The translations under genes were made by a program, and so were the position numbers. Positions 24,529-32,760 of a DNA stretch of 64,000 bases are shown piece by piece. Each line of letters opens with the position of its first letter. Within the stretch, counting starts at the first letter, position 1. Under the pieces are notes generated by a model that was given only the letters and a program-made list of their open reading frames with translations, was not told the origin of the DNA and did no database searches. This DNA is from JAJPHU01 sp035553375. GTDB taxonomy: Bacteria > Planctomycetota > Planctomycetia > Gemmatales > Gemmataceae. The stretch lies in NCBI GenBank assembly GCA_035553375.1, contig DATNCY010000245.1, positions 1-64,000 of the forward strand, given 5' to 3'.

Positions 24529-26391
24529 ATGTTTCCCCTGACCTTCGATTTCGACGTGGTCGTCGTCGGTGCCGGTCATGCCGGCACCGAAGCGGCCTTG
24601 GCGGCGGCCCGGCTCGGATTGCGCACCGCGCTGTTGACCATGAGTGCCGACGCGGTGGCGCAGATGAGTTGCAATCCGGCCATCGGCGGCGTTGCCAAGG
24701 GCCAGATTGTTCGGGAGATTGACGCTCTCGGCGGTGAGATGGCGAAGGTGATCGACGCCAGCGCCATCCAGTTCCGCATGTTGAACCAGACCAAGGGACC
24801 GGCCATGCACTCACCGCGAGCGCAGGCGGATAAGAAAATGTATCAGTTCACCATGAAACACCGGATCGAATCGCAGCCGAATCTGACGCTGCGCCAAGAG
24901 ATGGTGGAAGGACTGGTACTCTCCGCAGTCCGCAGTCCGCAGTCCGCAGTCCGCAGCGAAAAATCACAAGCCATTTCACTGCCGACTGCGAGCGTGATGG
25001 GAGTGGTGGCACGGGGCGATACGCTGTATCGAGCCAAGGCGGTGGTGCTGACGACAGGCACGTTTCTGAAAGCGATCATGCACACCGGCGAAGCGCAGAC
25101 GCGCGGCGGACGCGCCGGCGATGGCACCGCCGAGACACTCAGCGATAGTCTTACGGGCTGCGGCTTTCAGTTGGCGCGCTTCAAGACCGGCACGCCTTGC
25201 CGCCTCAATGGACGGACCATCGATTTCTTGAAAACAGAACGTCAGCCCGGCGACGAGAAGCCGCGGCCATTCAGCTTCGCCACCGGACGCATCACGCAGC
25301 CACAGATGGATTGCCATATTACCTACACGAATCAGGCCGTCCACGATCTCATCCGCGCCAACCTGCATCGGGCACCGATGTATTCCGGCCAGATCGAAAG
25401 CCGGGGGCCGCGCTACTGTCCTTCGGTCGAAGACAAAGTCGTTCGCTTCGCCGATAAGGATCGCCATCAGATTTTCCTCGAACCGGAAGGCCGTAATACC
25501 TGGGAGTATTACTGCAACGGCATCTCGACGAGTTTACCCAAGGATGTGCAGCAGGGTATGCTGCGTCTCATTCCGGGACTGGAGAACGCCGAGGTGATGC
25601 GCTGGGGCTACGCCGTCGAATACGACTACGCGCCGCCGACGCAATTGCATCCGACCCTGGAAACGAAGCCGGTTGCGGGGCTGTACTTCGCCGGCCAGAT
25701 CAACGGTACGACCGGCTACGAGGAAGCCGCCGCCCAAGGGCTGATGGCCGGTGTCAACGCTGCACTCAAGATCAAGGAAGAACCGCCCCTTATCCTCGAT
25801 CGCAGTCAGGCGTACATCGGCGTCCTCATCGACGATCTGGTGACGAAGGGCGTGGATGAGCCGTATCGCATGTTCACGAGCCGCGCCGAGTATCGCCTGC
25901 TGCTGCGCCACGACAACGCCGATCGTCGCTTGACCCCACTGGGGCGGCGCGTTGGTTTGGTGAACGACGCGGATTGGAGCCGGTTCGAGCAGAAACGGCA
26001 AGGCATCGAACACATGGCTGCGATGCTGCGCGAGAAGAAACACGATGGCGATTCGCTGGAGAAATGGCTCAAGCGCACGGAAACGACGTGGGAGCAGGTG
26101 CAAGCCTGGGAACCGTCGCTGGCCGATTTCGCGGCAGACGTGATCGAACAAGTAACGCTGGAAGCGAAGTACGCCGGCTACATTGACCGGCAAGCAAACC
26201 AGATTGAGCGTTTCCAGCGGATGGAGTCGCGGCCGATCCCGACCCATTTCAATTATGCCGCCGTGCCGCAACTGCGCGCCGAGGCCCGCGAGAAACTGGG
26301 CCGCATACGTCCTGCTAATCTGGGGCAAGCCAGTCGCATCAGCGGCATCAACCCGGCAGACCTAGCAGTCCTGCTGATCTATCTGGATTGA
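24529..26391 (+). CDS. mnmG: tRNA uridine-5-carboxymethylaminomethyl modification enzyme MnmG
   Basis: The 620-residue flavoprotein works with MnmE to modify uridine 34 of several tRNAs. The FAD site is VVVGAGHAGTEAALAAARLG near the N-terminus. SCNPAIGGVAKGQIVREIDALGG, AMHSPRAQADK, RAGDGTAE and PTQLHPTLETKPVAGLYFAGQINGTTGYEEAAAQG (in parts) match the family. The end LAVLLIYLD fits the C-terminal domain. The ATG at 24529 gives the expected start MFPLTFDFDVVVVGAG. A 7-base tandem repeat at 24923-24956 encodes a non-conserved insert (AVRSPQSAVRSEKS) in a loop, after about residue 130. No mnmE is nearby. Confidence 0.96.
   Translation: MFPLTFDFDVVVVGAGHAGTEAALAAARLGLRTALLTMSADAVAQMSCNPAIGGVAKGQIVREIDALGGEMAKVIDASAIQFRMLNQTKGPAMHSPRAQADKKMYQFTMKHRIESQPNLTLRQEMVEGLVLSAVRSPQSAVRSEKSQAISLPTASVMGVVARGDTLYRAKAVVLTTGTFLKAIMHTGEAQTRGGRAGDGTAETLSDSLTGCGFQLARFKTGTPCRLNGRTIDFLKTERQPGDEKPRPFSFATGRITQPQMDCHITYTNQAVHDLIRANLHRAPMYSGQIESRGPRYCPSVEDKVVRFADKDRHQIFLEPEGRNTWEYYCNGISTSLPKDVQQGMLRLIPGLENAEVMRWGYAVEYDYAPPTQLHPTLETKPVAGLYFAGQINGTTGYEEAAAQGLMAGVNAALKIKEEPPLILDRSQAYIGVLIDDLVTKGVDEPYRMFTSRAEYRLLLRHDNADRRLTPLGRRVGLVNDADWSRFEQKRQGIEHMAAMLREKKHDGDSLEKWLKRTETTWEQVQAWEPSLADFAADVIEQVTLEAKYAGYIDRQANQIERFQRMESRPIPTHFNYAAVPQLRAEAREKLGRIRPANLGQASRISGINPADLAVLLIYLD
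24923..24956 (+). repeat. Heptamer tandem repeat inside mnmG
   Basis: Four full copies of ccgcagt and a partial fifth lie head to tail inside the mnmG reading frame. Because 7 is not a multiple of 3, a change of one copy would shift the frame, while three copies would not. The encoded SAVRSPQ-type residues do not belong to the enzyme core. Confidence 0.92.
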
Positions 26392-26653
26392 GAGATGATT
26401 GAGATCATAAGGCCGCCACTGGCCTTGGTGCCGGCAATCTGGGAAAGAAGTTGCAGTCGGCTAGCCCTGGCGATCCGATAAGGAGAGAGAAGAACGGTTT
26501 GAAAACAGAAGAGAGGAGGCTTGGATAATATGGCCTCGATGGGTAAATAGCAGCGACGAGGTAATTTTTCACACCTGGGTAAGATAATTGCGTCGTTAGG
26601 AGGAAGTACGGTGGAGGCAACAAGTTAGAGCGAAGCGGTTGGAGCGAATTGCG

Positions 26654-26681
26654 TTGACACGTTTCGCAAGTTGGTTATAAT
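26654..26681 (+). promoter_or_regulatory. Consensus sigma-70-type promoter for HTH-receiver gene
   Basis: A perfect ttgaca at 26654-26659 is separated by 16 bases from a perfect tataat at 26676-26681. Transcription should begin near 26688, which leaves about 250 bases of untranslated leader before the gene at 26940. It is the only full-consensus promoter I noticed in the window. Confidence 0.82.
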
Positions 26682-26687
26682 CGCGTT

Positions 26688-26939
26688 GGTTGGTAAGATT
26701 GGCAAAACCCCTCCGAAATTGAATCGGCACCAATCGCACGCGGGATGGCTCTCCGTCCCGGCTCTCACCTTCGGGACAGGGCTGGTTATCTCCACGGCTC
26801 CCGTACCGTGGTCGCATTGATGGAACGGAACGGACAAGAGGCAGATCAGGGACGATCCCGGTTTGGATGCCGGACCGAAACGGCGTCACAGACCACACTC
26901 GTGCGACTGGCCGCGCGCCAGTAAGGAATGGATAAACGC
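26688..26939 (+). promoter_or_regulatory. Structured 5' leader of the HTH-receiver gene
   Basis: Three hairpins can be seen. The first is cgggatggctctccgtcccg (26741-26760), with a stem of 8 pairs. The second is ccacgg at 26792-26797 paired with ccgtgg at 26806-26811. The third is actggc at 26906-26911 with gccagt at 26917-26922; its stem ends just before the aagga ribosome site. Together they could control translation start. I cannot match them to a known riboswitch. Confidence 0.5.
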
Positions 26940-27524
26940 ATGAAAACTGTTTTTACGACCGGCGAAGCCGCCAAAATTTGTAAAGTCAGCCAGCAAACGA
27001 TCATTCGTTGCTTCGACAACGGACAGCTCAAAGGCTTCCGGGTGCCCGGCTCCCGTTTCCGCCGCATCCCACGCGAAGCGCTATATAAATTCATGAAAGA
27101 CAACGGCATTCCGACCGATGCGCTCGAAAGCGGCAAGCGCAAGGTACTTTTGGTGGACGACGATGCCGAGTTGGTCGATCTGATGAGCAAGGTTCTCGAC
27201 GAGGATGGCCGTTTCGAGGTGCGCATCGCCTCCAATGGCTTCGACGCCGGCATGATGGTCAAGGAATATCGCCCCGATATCATCGTCCTGGACGTGATGC
27301 TGCCGGACATCAACGGCAAGGAAGTTTGTCATCGGGTCCGCGCCGACACCACGCTGGAAGACGTGCGTATCCTGTGCATCTCCGGCATGATCGAGGAAGA
27401 CAAGATTCAGGAATTGCGTCTGGCCGGCGCCGACAAGTTCCTGCACAAGCCCTTCGACATCGAAGAGTTGATCGACGAGATGTGCGGATTGCTGGAGATC
27501 GAGCCGGCATCAACCCCGGCCTAG
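26940..27524 (+). CDS. Response regulator with N-terminal excisionase-type HTH
   Basis: The 194-residue protein has the opposite order to most regulators. Residues 1-60 form an excisionase or MerR-like helix-turn-helix (FTTGEAAKICKVSQQTIIRC, then the wing FRVPGSRFRRIPREAL). Residues 67-185 form a receiver domain with the acidic pair Asp73-Asp74, the phospho-acceptor Asp118 in IIVLDVMLPD, Ser148 in CISGM and Lys170 in LHKPF. The ATG at 26940 was preferred to the one at 26928, which lies almost on the aagga site. It probably binds DNA under control of phosphorylation. A histidine kinase gene follows on the same strand, so they may form a pair. Confidence 0.92.
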   Translation: MKTVFTTGEAAKICKVSQQTIIRCFDNGQLKGFRVPGSRFRRIPREALYKFMKDNGIPTDALESGKRKVLLVDDDAELVDLMSKVLDEDGRFEVRIASNGFDAGMMVKEYRPDIIVLDVMLPDINGKEVCHRVRADTTLEDVRILCISGMIEEDKIQELRLAGADKFLHKPFDIEELIDEMCGLLEIEPASTPA

Positions 27525-27539
27525 TCGTGACAAGACGAA

Positions 27540-27592
27540 CCAGCCCGGAGCGCCAGCGACGGAGAAACCTCGTTGCTAGCGCTCCGGGCTGG
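27540..27592. repeat. Palindromic repeat (agcccg..agcg family), paired arms
   Basis: Arms ccagcccggagcgccagc (from 27540) and its complement ending at 27592 pair with two or so mismatches. It lies between the HTH-receiver gene and the histidine kinase, inside what may be one transcript. Confidence 0.85.
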
Positions 27593-27639
27593 TATGGGAT
27601 CACCGTATCACCTGTCACTTTGTCAGGAGAGATAGAGCC

Positions 27640-29382
27640 GTGAGCGACACAGCCAAGCGGGCGGAGGTCGTGCTGCGCCTGGCCTGGCTTTCGCCAAGCG
27701 CCGCATCCCTAGCTCTCCTCGGGCGACAGCCGGCGGCCACCACCTGGCCCGCGATCCGACGCGATCCCGGTGCCGTCCTTCTTGTGGTTCGCCACAGCGA
27801 AATACCGTGGCCGGGGCGGAGTTCCTCGGCCCCTCCGCCTTCTTTCCACTCTGTCGCCTTCGAGCAAGCCGCCCTGATTGAGGACGCGCTACACCTGCTC
27901 GATCAGCCCGATGGCTTCGTGGACTGGAACCATTCCGCCGTTCAATCGGTCTACGATGCCTGCTTGACTTTTGCCCGCGTGGCTCGTCGATTGGCCGAGC
28001 GAACCGGCCAGTGCGATCCGGAAGCGGCGTGGACGTGCGGATTGCTGGCCCCACTCGGCTGGCTAGCCATGTGCGCGGTCGATCCGGAAGCAGTGGCCGC
28101 TTGCCTGGCCGATCCCGCTCTGCGCGTAGACCCCGCCGAAACGCAGCGCCGTCACTGGGGCATCGATCAAGCCGCCATCGCGCGTCGTCTGGCGCGGCGC
28201 TGGCACTTGCCCGCCTGGGCTACCGCCGCTGCGGAACATCTTCACTTGCCCAGTGCGCTGGCGCAGACTTTCCGAGCCGATCCCGTCCTGTTTCCGCTGA
28301 CGCGGCTGGCCATCGATGAGGCTCGCAAGCAAGGCGTAGATCTGGGATTGGGCAATGGCGCGTTCAACGCGGAGGATCGTTCCGCTCTGCTGATCTCCGC
28401 AGGACAGGATCTCGATGCGGGTCGCCTGGAGACGCATTCGCTTCCGGTCTGGCAGGAGCCGCGCCACGTTCCGCTGTTGCGCGATTTGCTGGAACTAGCG
28501 GCCGAGAATCGTCGGCTCCGCGAGCAACCGCTGCACGATCATCTCGAACAGGAAATTGACGCCCTGCATCGCGCTCTGGAAGAGCAGGTTCATGGCGAGG
28601 CTCAGCGTTTGCAAAGCGGCAAGCTCGCCGCTCTCGCGGAGTTTTCCGCCGGTGCCGGCCATGAGATTAACAATCCGCTCGCCGTCATTTCCGGCCAGGC
28701 GCAATATCTGCTCAGTCACGAAAGCGACTGGTTTCACGATGAGGCCGAGGATGCACCGCGCAAGGCACTGGAAGCGATCGTCACGCAGACACGCCGGGTC
28801 CACGGCATCCTGCGCGAACTGATGCAGTTCGCCAAGCCAGCTCCGTCCTGTCCCGGTTGGGTCGATCTGCCGGCTCTGCTGGGCGAGACGGCCGCCGGTT
28901 TGGGTGAACTGGCGGCCCAACGCCGCGTGAGACTTGAGGTGGCGCTCCAACCGGAGCGCTTGCCGGTGTACGCCGACGCAGCCCAACTCCGTATCGCGCT
29001 CTCCTGTCTACTGCGAAATGCGATCGAAGCTGCGCCCGCCGATGGCTGGGCGCGCTTGGTGCTGCGTCAGCCGACTGGCGACGAGTCGATCGAGGTCGCT
29101 ATCGAGGACAACGGTCCTGGACCGGAAGCGGCTCAGCGGCCGCATTTGTTCGATCCGTTCTATTCGGGTCGAACGGCGGGACGAGGGCGCGGCATGGGGC
29201 TGCCGATCGCCTGGCGCTTGGCGCATCTGCAAGGTGGCGACGTTCGCCTCGATCCGCCGCGCCGTCACGAACCAACGCGCTTTGTCTTGTCGTTACCGCA
29301 TCTGGTTTTGCCCGAAAGCGACGGCTCCGATCCTGCGCTTCTATCCCTGTCTTGCCTCACCAATGGCCGGCACGCTTCCTGA
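27640..29382 (+). CDS. HDOD-domain sensor histidine kinase
   Basis: The 580-residue protein has no membrane segment. Residues about 80-270 match an HDOD domain (AWTCGLLAPLGWLAM, then RRHWGIDQAAIARRLARRWH), with the usual HD metal residues absent. A coiled coil follows, then HisKA with His341 in SAGAGHEINNPLAVISG, and HATPase with SCLLRNAIEAAP, EDNGPGPEA, LFDPFYSGR and RGRGMGLPIAWRL. The start is GTG at 27640 with aggaga upstream. It lies 115 bases after the HTH-receiver gene and may phosphorylate that protein, which lacks any other neighbouring kinase. The input signal is likely cytoplasmic. Confidence 0.9.
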   Translation: MSDTAKRAEVVLRLAWLSPSAASLALLGRQPAATTWPAIRRDPGAVLLVVRHSEIPWPGRSSSAPPPSFHSVAFEQAALIEDALHLLDQPDGFVDWNHSAVQSVYDACLTFARVARRLAERTGQCDPEAAWTCGLLAPLGWLAMCAVDPEAVAACLADPALRVDPAETQRRHWGIDQAAIARRLARRWHLPAWATAAAEHLHLPSALAQTFRADPVLFPLTRLAIDEARKQGVDLGLGNGAFNAEDRSALLISAGQDLDAGRLETHSLPVWQEPRHVPLLRDLLELAAENRRLREQPLHDHLEQEIDALHRALEEQVHGEAQRLQSGKLAALAEFSAGAGHEINNPLAVISGQAQYLLSHESDWFHDEAEDAPRKALEAIVTQTRRVHGILRELMQFAKPAPSCPGWVDLPALLGETAAGLGELAAQRRVRLEVALQPERLPVYADAAQLRIALSCLLRNAIEAAPADGWARLVLRQPTGDESIEVAIEDNGPGPEAAQRPHLFDPFYSGRTAGRGRGMGLPIAWRLAHLQGGDVRLDPPRRHEPTRFVLSLPHLVLPESDGSDPALLSLSCLTNGRHAS

Positions 29383-29389
29383 ACCGCGA

Positions 29390-29476
29390 CCAGCCCGCAG
29401 CGCCAGCAAAGGATCGTCCCTTGCTGGCGCTGCGGGCTGGCAATCCCCTCTTGCCAGCCCGCAGCGCCAGCAAGGG
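29390..29476. repeat. Palindromic repeat pair plus an extra half-unit
   Basis: A paired unit (29390-29440, arms ccagcccgcagcgccagca and complement) is followed by another left half (29453-29476). It lies just after the stop of the HDOD histidine kinase. Confidence 0.88.
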
Positions 29477-29625
29477 ATCTGATGCGGCGGGCTGCTCTTG
29501 ATTGTGCGGCGTCGGCGATGGTATAGCTCTCGCGAAGCGGACGCGGAATTGCTTCGTGCATCCCGCCATCCGTGGCTGTATCCTGTTCGGCGATCCGGGA
29601 TCAAGGAACCGAGGAGAGCATGTTC

Positions 29626-30543
29626 ATGGAAGCGAACGACGTCGCTCCGGTTGGAGGTGGGACTTCCACGCCGGAGGGCTATGTTTCGTCCCTCCCAGCG
29701 GAGCGTCTTGAGCGAGGCGAAGTCTTGTTTTATCCGACGGCTCCATTCGACCTCCCTCAAGGGGCCGATTTGGAGTTCCTGCTCAATCAGGAACTCGGCA
29801 GTCTGGCCCACAAAAATATCAGCTACAATCCGGCCAACGGCAAGGTCGGCGGCTTCGTGCGCCGTAGCGTCGAGCAGGTCGAGCAATTGCGCGACATTTT
29901 CGCGCGCTTCGCTGTGTCGGCCACGGAATGGCTGGCCAATCTTCTGCCGCAATACAGTCAGGCCTGGCATCTGGATCGCGCCAGCTTTCGGCCGCAAGAA
30001 GAGGCCACGCGGCGATTGCGGCCCACGGCACGCAATGACCTCTTGCACGTCGATGCGTTTCCCAATCGCCCCTCGCGCGGCAATCGCATTCTGCGACTCT
30101 TCGCCAACATCAATCCGCGCGAGCCGCGCATCTGGGTCACCTCGGATCCGTTCGCCAAACTGCTCAAGCGTTACGGCACGGCGGCTGGCCTGCACTCGCG
30201 CCACGGCTCACGCTGGTTGCAGCAACTCGGCCAGAGTGTGCTGACGCTGTTCCGTCCCGGCATGGCACGCCGTTCGGAATACGATCGTTTCATGCTGCGC
30301 TTCCACGATCACCTCAAGATGAACGAGGAATTCCAGGAGCGCGGTCCGAAATATCTTCATACGTTTCCGCCCGGTTCAGTCTGGCTCGCCATGACGGACA
30401 CATGCAGTCATTCCGTGCTGCGTGGCCGTTACGCGCTGGAACATTCGTACTTCATTCCCCCGGCCGTTCTCGCCTTGCCGGACGAATCGCCACCGGTGTT
30501 GTTGGAAAAGGCGTGTGTGTCAATCGGTCGTCGCGCGGCGTGA
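29626..30543 (+). CDS. Kdo hydroxylase (KdoO-like Fe(II)/2-oxoglutarate dioxygenase)
   Basis: The 305-residue protein matches what I know of the Kdo 3-hydroxylase family, which adds a hydroxyl to the Kdo sugar of lipopolysaccharide inner core to make Ko. The diagnostic segment is LLHVDAFPNRPSRGNRILRL, with the metal ligands His141 and Asp143, followed by FANINPREPRIW. The distal histidine is probably His262 in DTCSHSVLRGRYALEHS, where the arginines would bind 2-oxoglutarate. I chose the ATG at 29626 for its 9-base spacing from aggag; the ATG at 29620 is possible. It is followed by a membrane glycosyltransferase gene, consistent with an envelope role. Confidence 0.88.
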   Translation: MEANDVAPVGGGTSTPEGYVSSLPAERLERGEVLFYPTAPFDLPQGADLEFLLNQELGSLAHKNISYNPANGKVGGFVRRSVEQVEQLRDIFARFAVSATEWLANLLPQYSQAWHLDRASFRPQEEATRRLRPTARNDLLHVDAFPNRPSRGNRILRLFANINPREPRIWVTSDPFAKLLKRYGTAAGLHSRHGSRWLQQLGQSVLTLFRPGMARRSEYDRFMLRFHDHLKMNEEFQERGPKYLHTFPPGSVWLAMTDTCSHSVLRGRYALEHSYFIPPAVLALPDESPPVLLEKACVSIGRRAA

Positions 30544-30555
30544 AATGATGGCTTT

Positions 30556-30612
30556 ACCAGCCCGCAGCGCAAGCAAGGGGAGTTCGTTCCCTTGCTGGCG
30601 CTGCGGGCTGGT
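30556..30612. repeat. Palindromic repeat (agcccg..agcg family), paired arms
   Basis: Arms of 24 bases at 30556-30579 and 30589-30612 pair with one mismatch. The unit starts 13 bases after the Kdo hydroxylase stop. Confidence 0.88.
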
Positions 30613-30647
30613 GAGGTTTTCTTGTCAATTCTCTATCTGCATCTTCC

Positions 30648-31949
30648 ATGAATCTCCTTCGCGCGTGCATTCGTTCGCTCATTCAGCGCCGCCCCTGGCC
30701 CGTGCTTGGCCTCATCCTCGCGCTCATCGCGGGCGCGGGTTTGCGCCTGGTTTGGCCGCAAGACATTGAATACAAGGCGGACGAAGCCTGGACCTTCGAG
30801 CATAGCCGCGATGGGGATCTCCCCTGGTTGGGCATGCCGTCCAGCGTGGACATCCCCAATCCGGGCATGAGCCTGTGGGTGTTTGTGGGATTGCAGCGTC
30901 TTTCGGGCGCGGAAGATCCACCGGCCCTGGCTCGCGCCGTGCAGTGCATCAACATCGCCGCCCTCGTTTTGCTTGCCGTCTTCGCGTTTCGGCATGTCCC
31001 CCGCGAGGAACGCGAACCGTGGTTGTGGGCCGTTGCTCTCGTCGCGGTCAATCCGCTGGCGGTTCTGTTTCATCGCAAAATCTGGCCGCCGTGCGTACTG
31101 CCGCTGTTGACGCTGTTGATGCTGTATGGCTGGTGGTATCGCCGGCGGCGCGTCCCCGCGTTCCTATGGGGGTTGGTGGGCGTGTGCCTGGGACAGATCC
31201 ATATGGCCGGTTTCTTTTTCGCCGGCGGCTTCGTGCTATGGGCACTATTGTTCGACCGTCCCTGGCGTCAGCGCGTCGCCTGGTCGAGTTGGCTGCTTGG
31301 CAGCGTGCTAGGGGCGCTGCCGATGCTGCCCTGGATGTTTCATCTGCTCATGCAACCGAGTGGGCGATCTCTCAATCCGCATCGCTGGGTCCACGCTTGC
31401 GAGCTGAAATTCTGGATTCGTTGGCTGACCGAGGCGTTCGGCCTGGGCATTGACTACACTTTTGGTCCCTATTTCCGCGATTTTCAGAGCTATCCCCTGC
31501 TGGGCGGGCACCCCACTTACCTTGTCCTGCTCTTGCATGGGCTTCTGGTAGGGATCGGGCTGTTCTTGCTGGTTCGCGCGGTCGTGAGTTTAGGGCGTGA
31601 GCGCGGCCGCTGGCGTGAGCGTTGGATCGGCCGCGCATCGCCCAGCGCTTTCACCCAGAACGCGGCTCTATGGGGCTTCGGTCTGTTATTGACGCTGTCG
31701 AGTTTCTCGATCCATCGTCATTACATGATCGTGTTGTTTCCGCTCGAATTTCTCTGGGTCGCGCGCCTGGCTCTGGCTTCCGGCGACGCGCCCGCGCGCT
31801 CGCTTCGTCTGGGCCGCGTCCTGTTAGTGTGCTTGTGGTTCGGACAATTCCTCCTCTCCGCGAACATGCTCAGCTATATCCACACCCGGCAGAATCTTTC
31901 CGGCACCGAATACGGCACTCCCTACAGCGCGCAACACGCCGCTCGTTAG
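30648..31949 (+). CDS. GT39-like membrane glycosyltransferase (GT-C fold)
   Basis: The 433-residue protein has about ten hydrophobic helices. The first loop, after helix 1, carries the acidic motif YKADEAWTFEHSR typical of the GT-C family of ArnT and protein-mannosyl transferases, which take sugars from a lipid-phosphate donor on the periplasmic side. The motif is followed by a loop PSSVDIPNPGMSLWVF in the place of the common donor-site loop. No signal peptide or extra domain is seen. The ATG at 30648 lacks a strong ribosome site. It follows the Kdo hydroxylase gene, so LPS or exopolysaccharide is the probable acceptor. Donor and acceptor are not known. Confidence 0.8.
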   Translation: MNLLRACIRSLIQRRPWPVLGLILALIAGAGLRLVWPQDIEYKADEAWTFEHSRDGDLPWLGMPSSVDIPNPGMSLWVFVGLQRLSGAEDPPALARAVQCINIAALVLLAVFAFRHVPREEREPWLWAVALVAVNPLAVLFHRKIWPPCVLPLLTLLMLYGWWYRRRRVPAFLWGLVGVCLGQIHMAGFFFAGGFVLWALLFDRPWRQRVAWSSWLLGSVLGALPMLPWMFHLLMQPSGRSLNPHRWVHACELKFWIRWLTEAFGLGIDYTFGPYFRDFQSYPLLGGHPTYLVLLLHGLLVGIGLFLLVRAVVSLGRERGRWRERWIGRASPSAFTQNAALWGFGLLLTLSSFSIHRHYMIVLFPLEFLWVARLALASGDAPARSLRLGRVLLVCLWFGQFLLSANMLSYIHTRQNLSGTEYGTPYSAQHAAR

Positions 31950-31956
31950 ATTCTGG

Positions 31957-32150
31957 TAGAGCGAAAACGCTAACGTGGTAGGTGCCGCGAGCCGAGCGGC
32001 ACTTCTTCCCGTCCGGCTCGGCTCGCCGGACCTACCCGTAGGTGCCGCGAGCCGAGCGGCACGGCTTGAGTAGGTGCCGCGAGCCGAGCGGCACTTGGGA
32101 GACAAAGTCCGGCTCGGCTCGCCGGACCTACCACGTTAGCGTTTTTGCTC
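31957..32150. repeat. Nested palindrome with gtaggtgccgcgagccgagcg units
   Basis: An outer inverted repeat (gagcgaaaacgctaacgtgg near 31958 and its near-exact complement ending near 32150) encloses three copies of a unit with cgagccgagcggcact and two inverted partners with gtccggctcggctcgccgga. The same units occur at 45937-46042. Confidence 0.85.
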
Positions 32151-32157
32151 TGGTAGG

Positions 32158-32190
32158 CTCGTTTACGTTTCGCGCGAAACGTAAACGAGA
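32158..32190. repeat. Palindrome with core gtttcgcgcgaaac
   Basis: The stretch around the self-complementary core gtttcgcgcgaaac reads the same on both strands for about 30 bases. The same core, with different flanking arms, recurs at 32761-32798. Confidence 0.85.
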
Positions 32191-32387
32191 GTGAGCTTAC
32201 GTCCTCCGTTCGCCAATTCCCCTATCCTTCCGTTCGAGAAAAATCAGCTTGAACAAGGTGGGGTTGCGCTGCCGCGAATGCCGATGTTAATGCCTAGAGG
32301 GGCCACAGTAACGAGGAGCGGTCTGGAGCGGAGAGCCAGGAAGGTTCCCCCGGCCGTTTCGTGCCTCACACGGAAAGGATATCGAGA

Positions 32388-32735
32388 ATGATGAAGTCCA
32401 GCCGTTTCTTGTGCTTGTCCGGCATGCTTCTTTTGTCAGCGGTGGTTGGTTGCAAATCGAACTCGGGTTGCTCCGGCGGCAGCTGTGGCGGCGCGATGCA
32501 GACGGGCGCGCCGCCGACGGCCGCGCCGGTCTACTCGGGCGCGGGCTACCAGGGAGCGGGCAGCGCCGGAGCCATGTCTTCCAAGTATGGCAATGCCAGT
32601 GCCAGCCCGATGTTCGCGGGTGGAGGTATGAACGGCGGACAACAATCGTTTTCGGGGATGAGCGGCGCTCAGCAAGGATTCCCGGCGCCGACGACATCTT
32701 CGACGACGTATCCCAATCTGGGCGGCGCGCACTGA
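32388..32735 (+). CDS. Small secreted lipoprotein, glycine/serine rich
   Basis: The 115-residue protein starts MMKSSRFLCLSGMLLLSAVV and then has the lipobox VVGC, so Cys22 should be lipidated and the protein tethered to a membrane. The rest is low-complexity, rich in Gly, Ser, Ala and Met, with four cysteines close to the start (SGCSGGSCGG). It has no enzyme motif. Such small lipoproteins are common in planctomycetes. The ATG at 32388 is 10 bases after ggaaagga; the second ATG at 32391 is equally possible. It is followed by a palindrome and a tRNA on the other strand. Confidence 0.75.
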   Translation: MMKSSRFLCLSGMLLLSAVVGCKSNSGCSGGSCGGAMQTGAPPTAAPVYSGAGYQGAGSAGAMSSKYGNASASPMFAGGGMNGGQQSFSGMSGAQQGFPAPTTSSTTYPNLGGAH

Positions 32736-32760
32736 GCCTAATTTTTTGTGTAGCCGCAAT

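Larger units (their letters stand above)
26392..26939. other. Intergenic region with promoter and structured leader
   Basis: This 548-base stretch has no gene. Its first half, up to about 26650, has no recognisable element. Its second half carries a consensus promoter and a leader with three hairpins that end at the ribosome site of the HTH-receiver gene; these are listed separately. Confidence 0.6.
31950..32387. other. Intergenic region filled by palindromes
   Basis: The first 240 bases of this 438-base stretch are nested palindromes (31957-32150 and 32158-32190). The remaining part up to the lipoprotein gene has no gene and no promoter of good consensus; the ribosome site ggaaagga is at its end. 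Confidence 0.6.
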
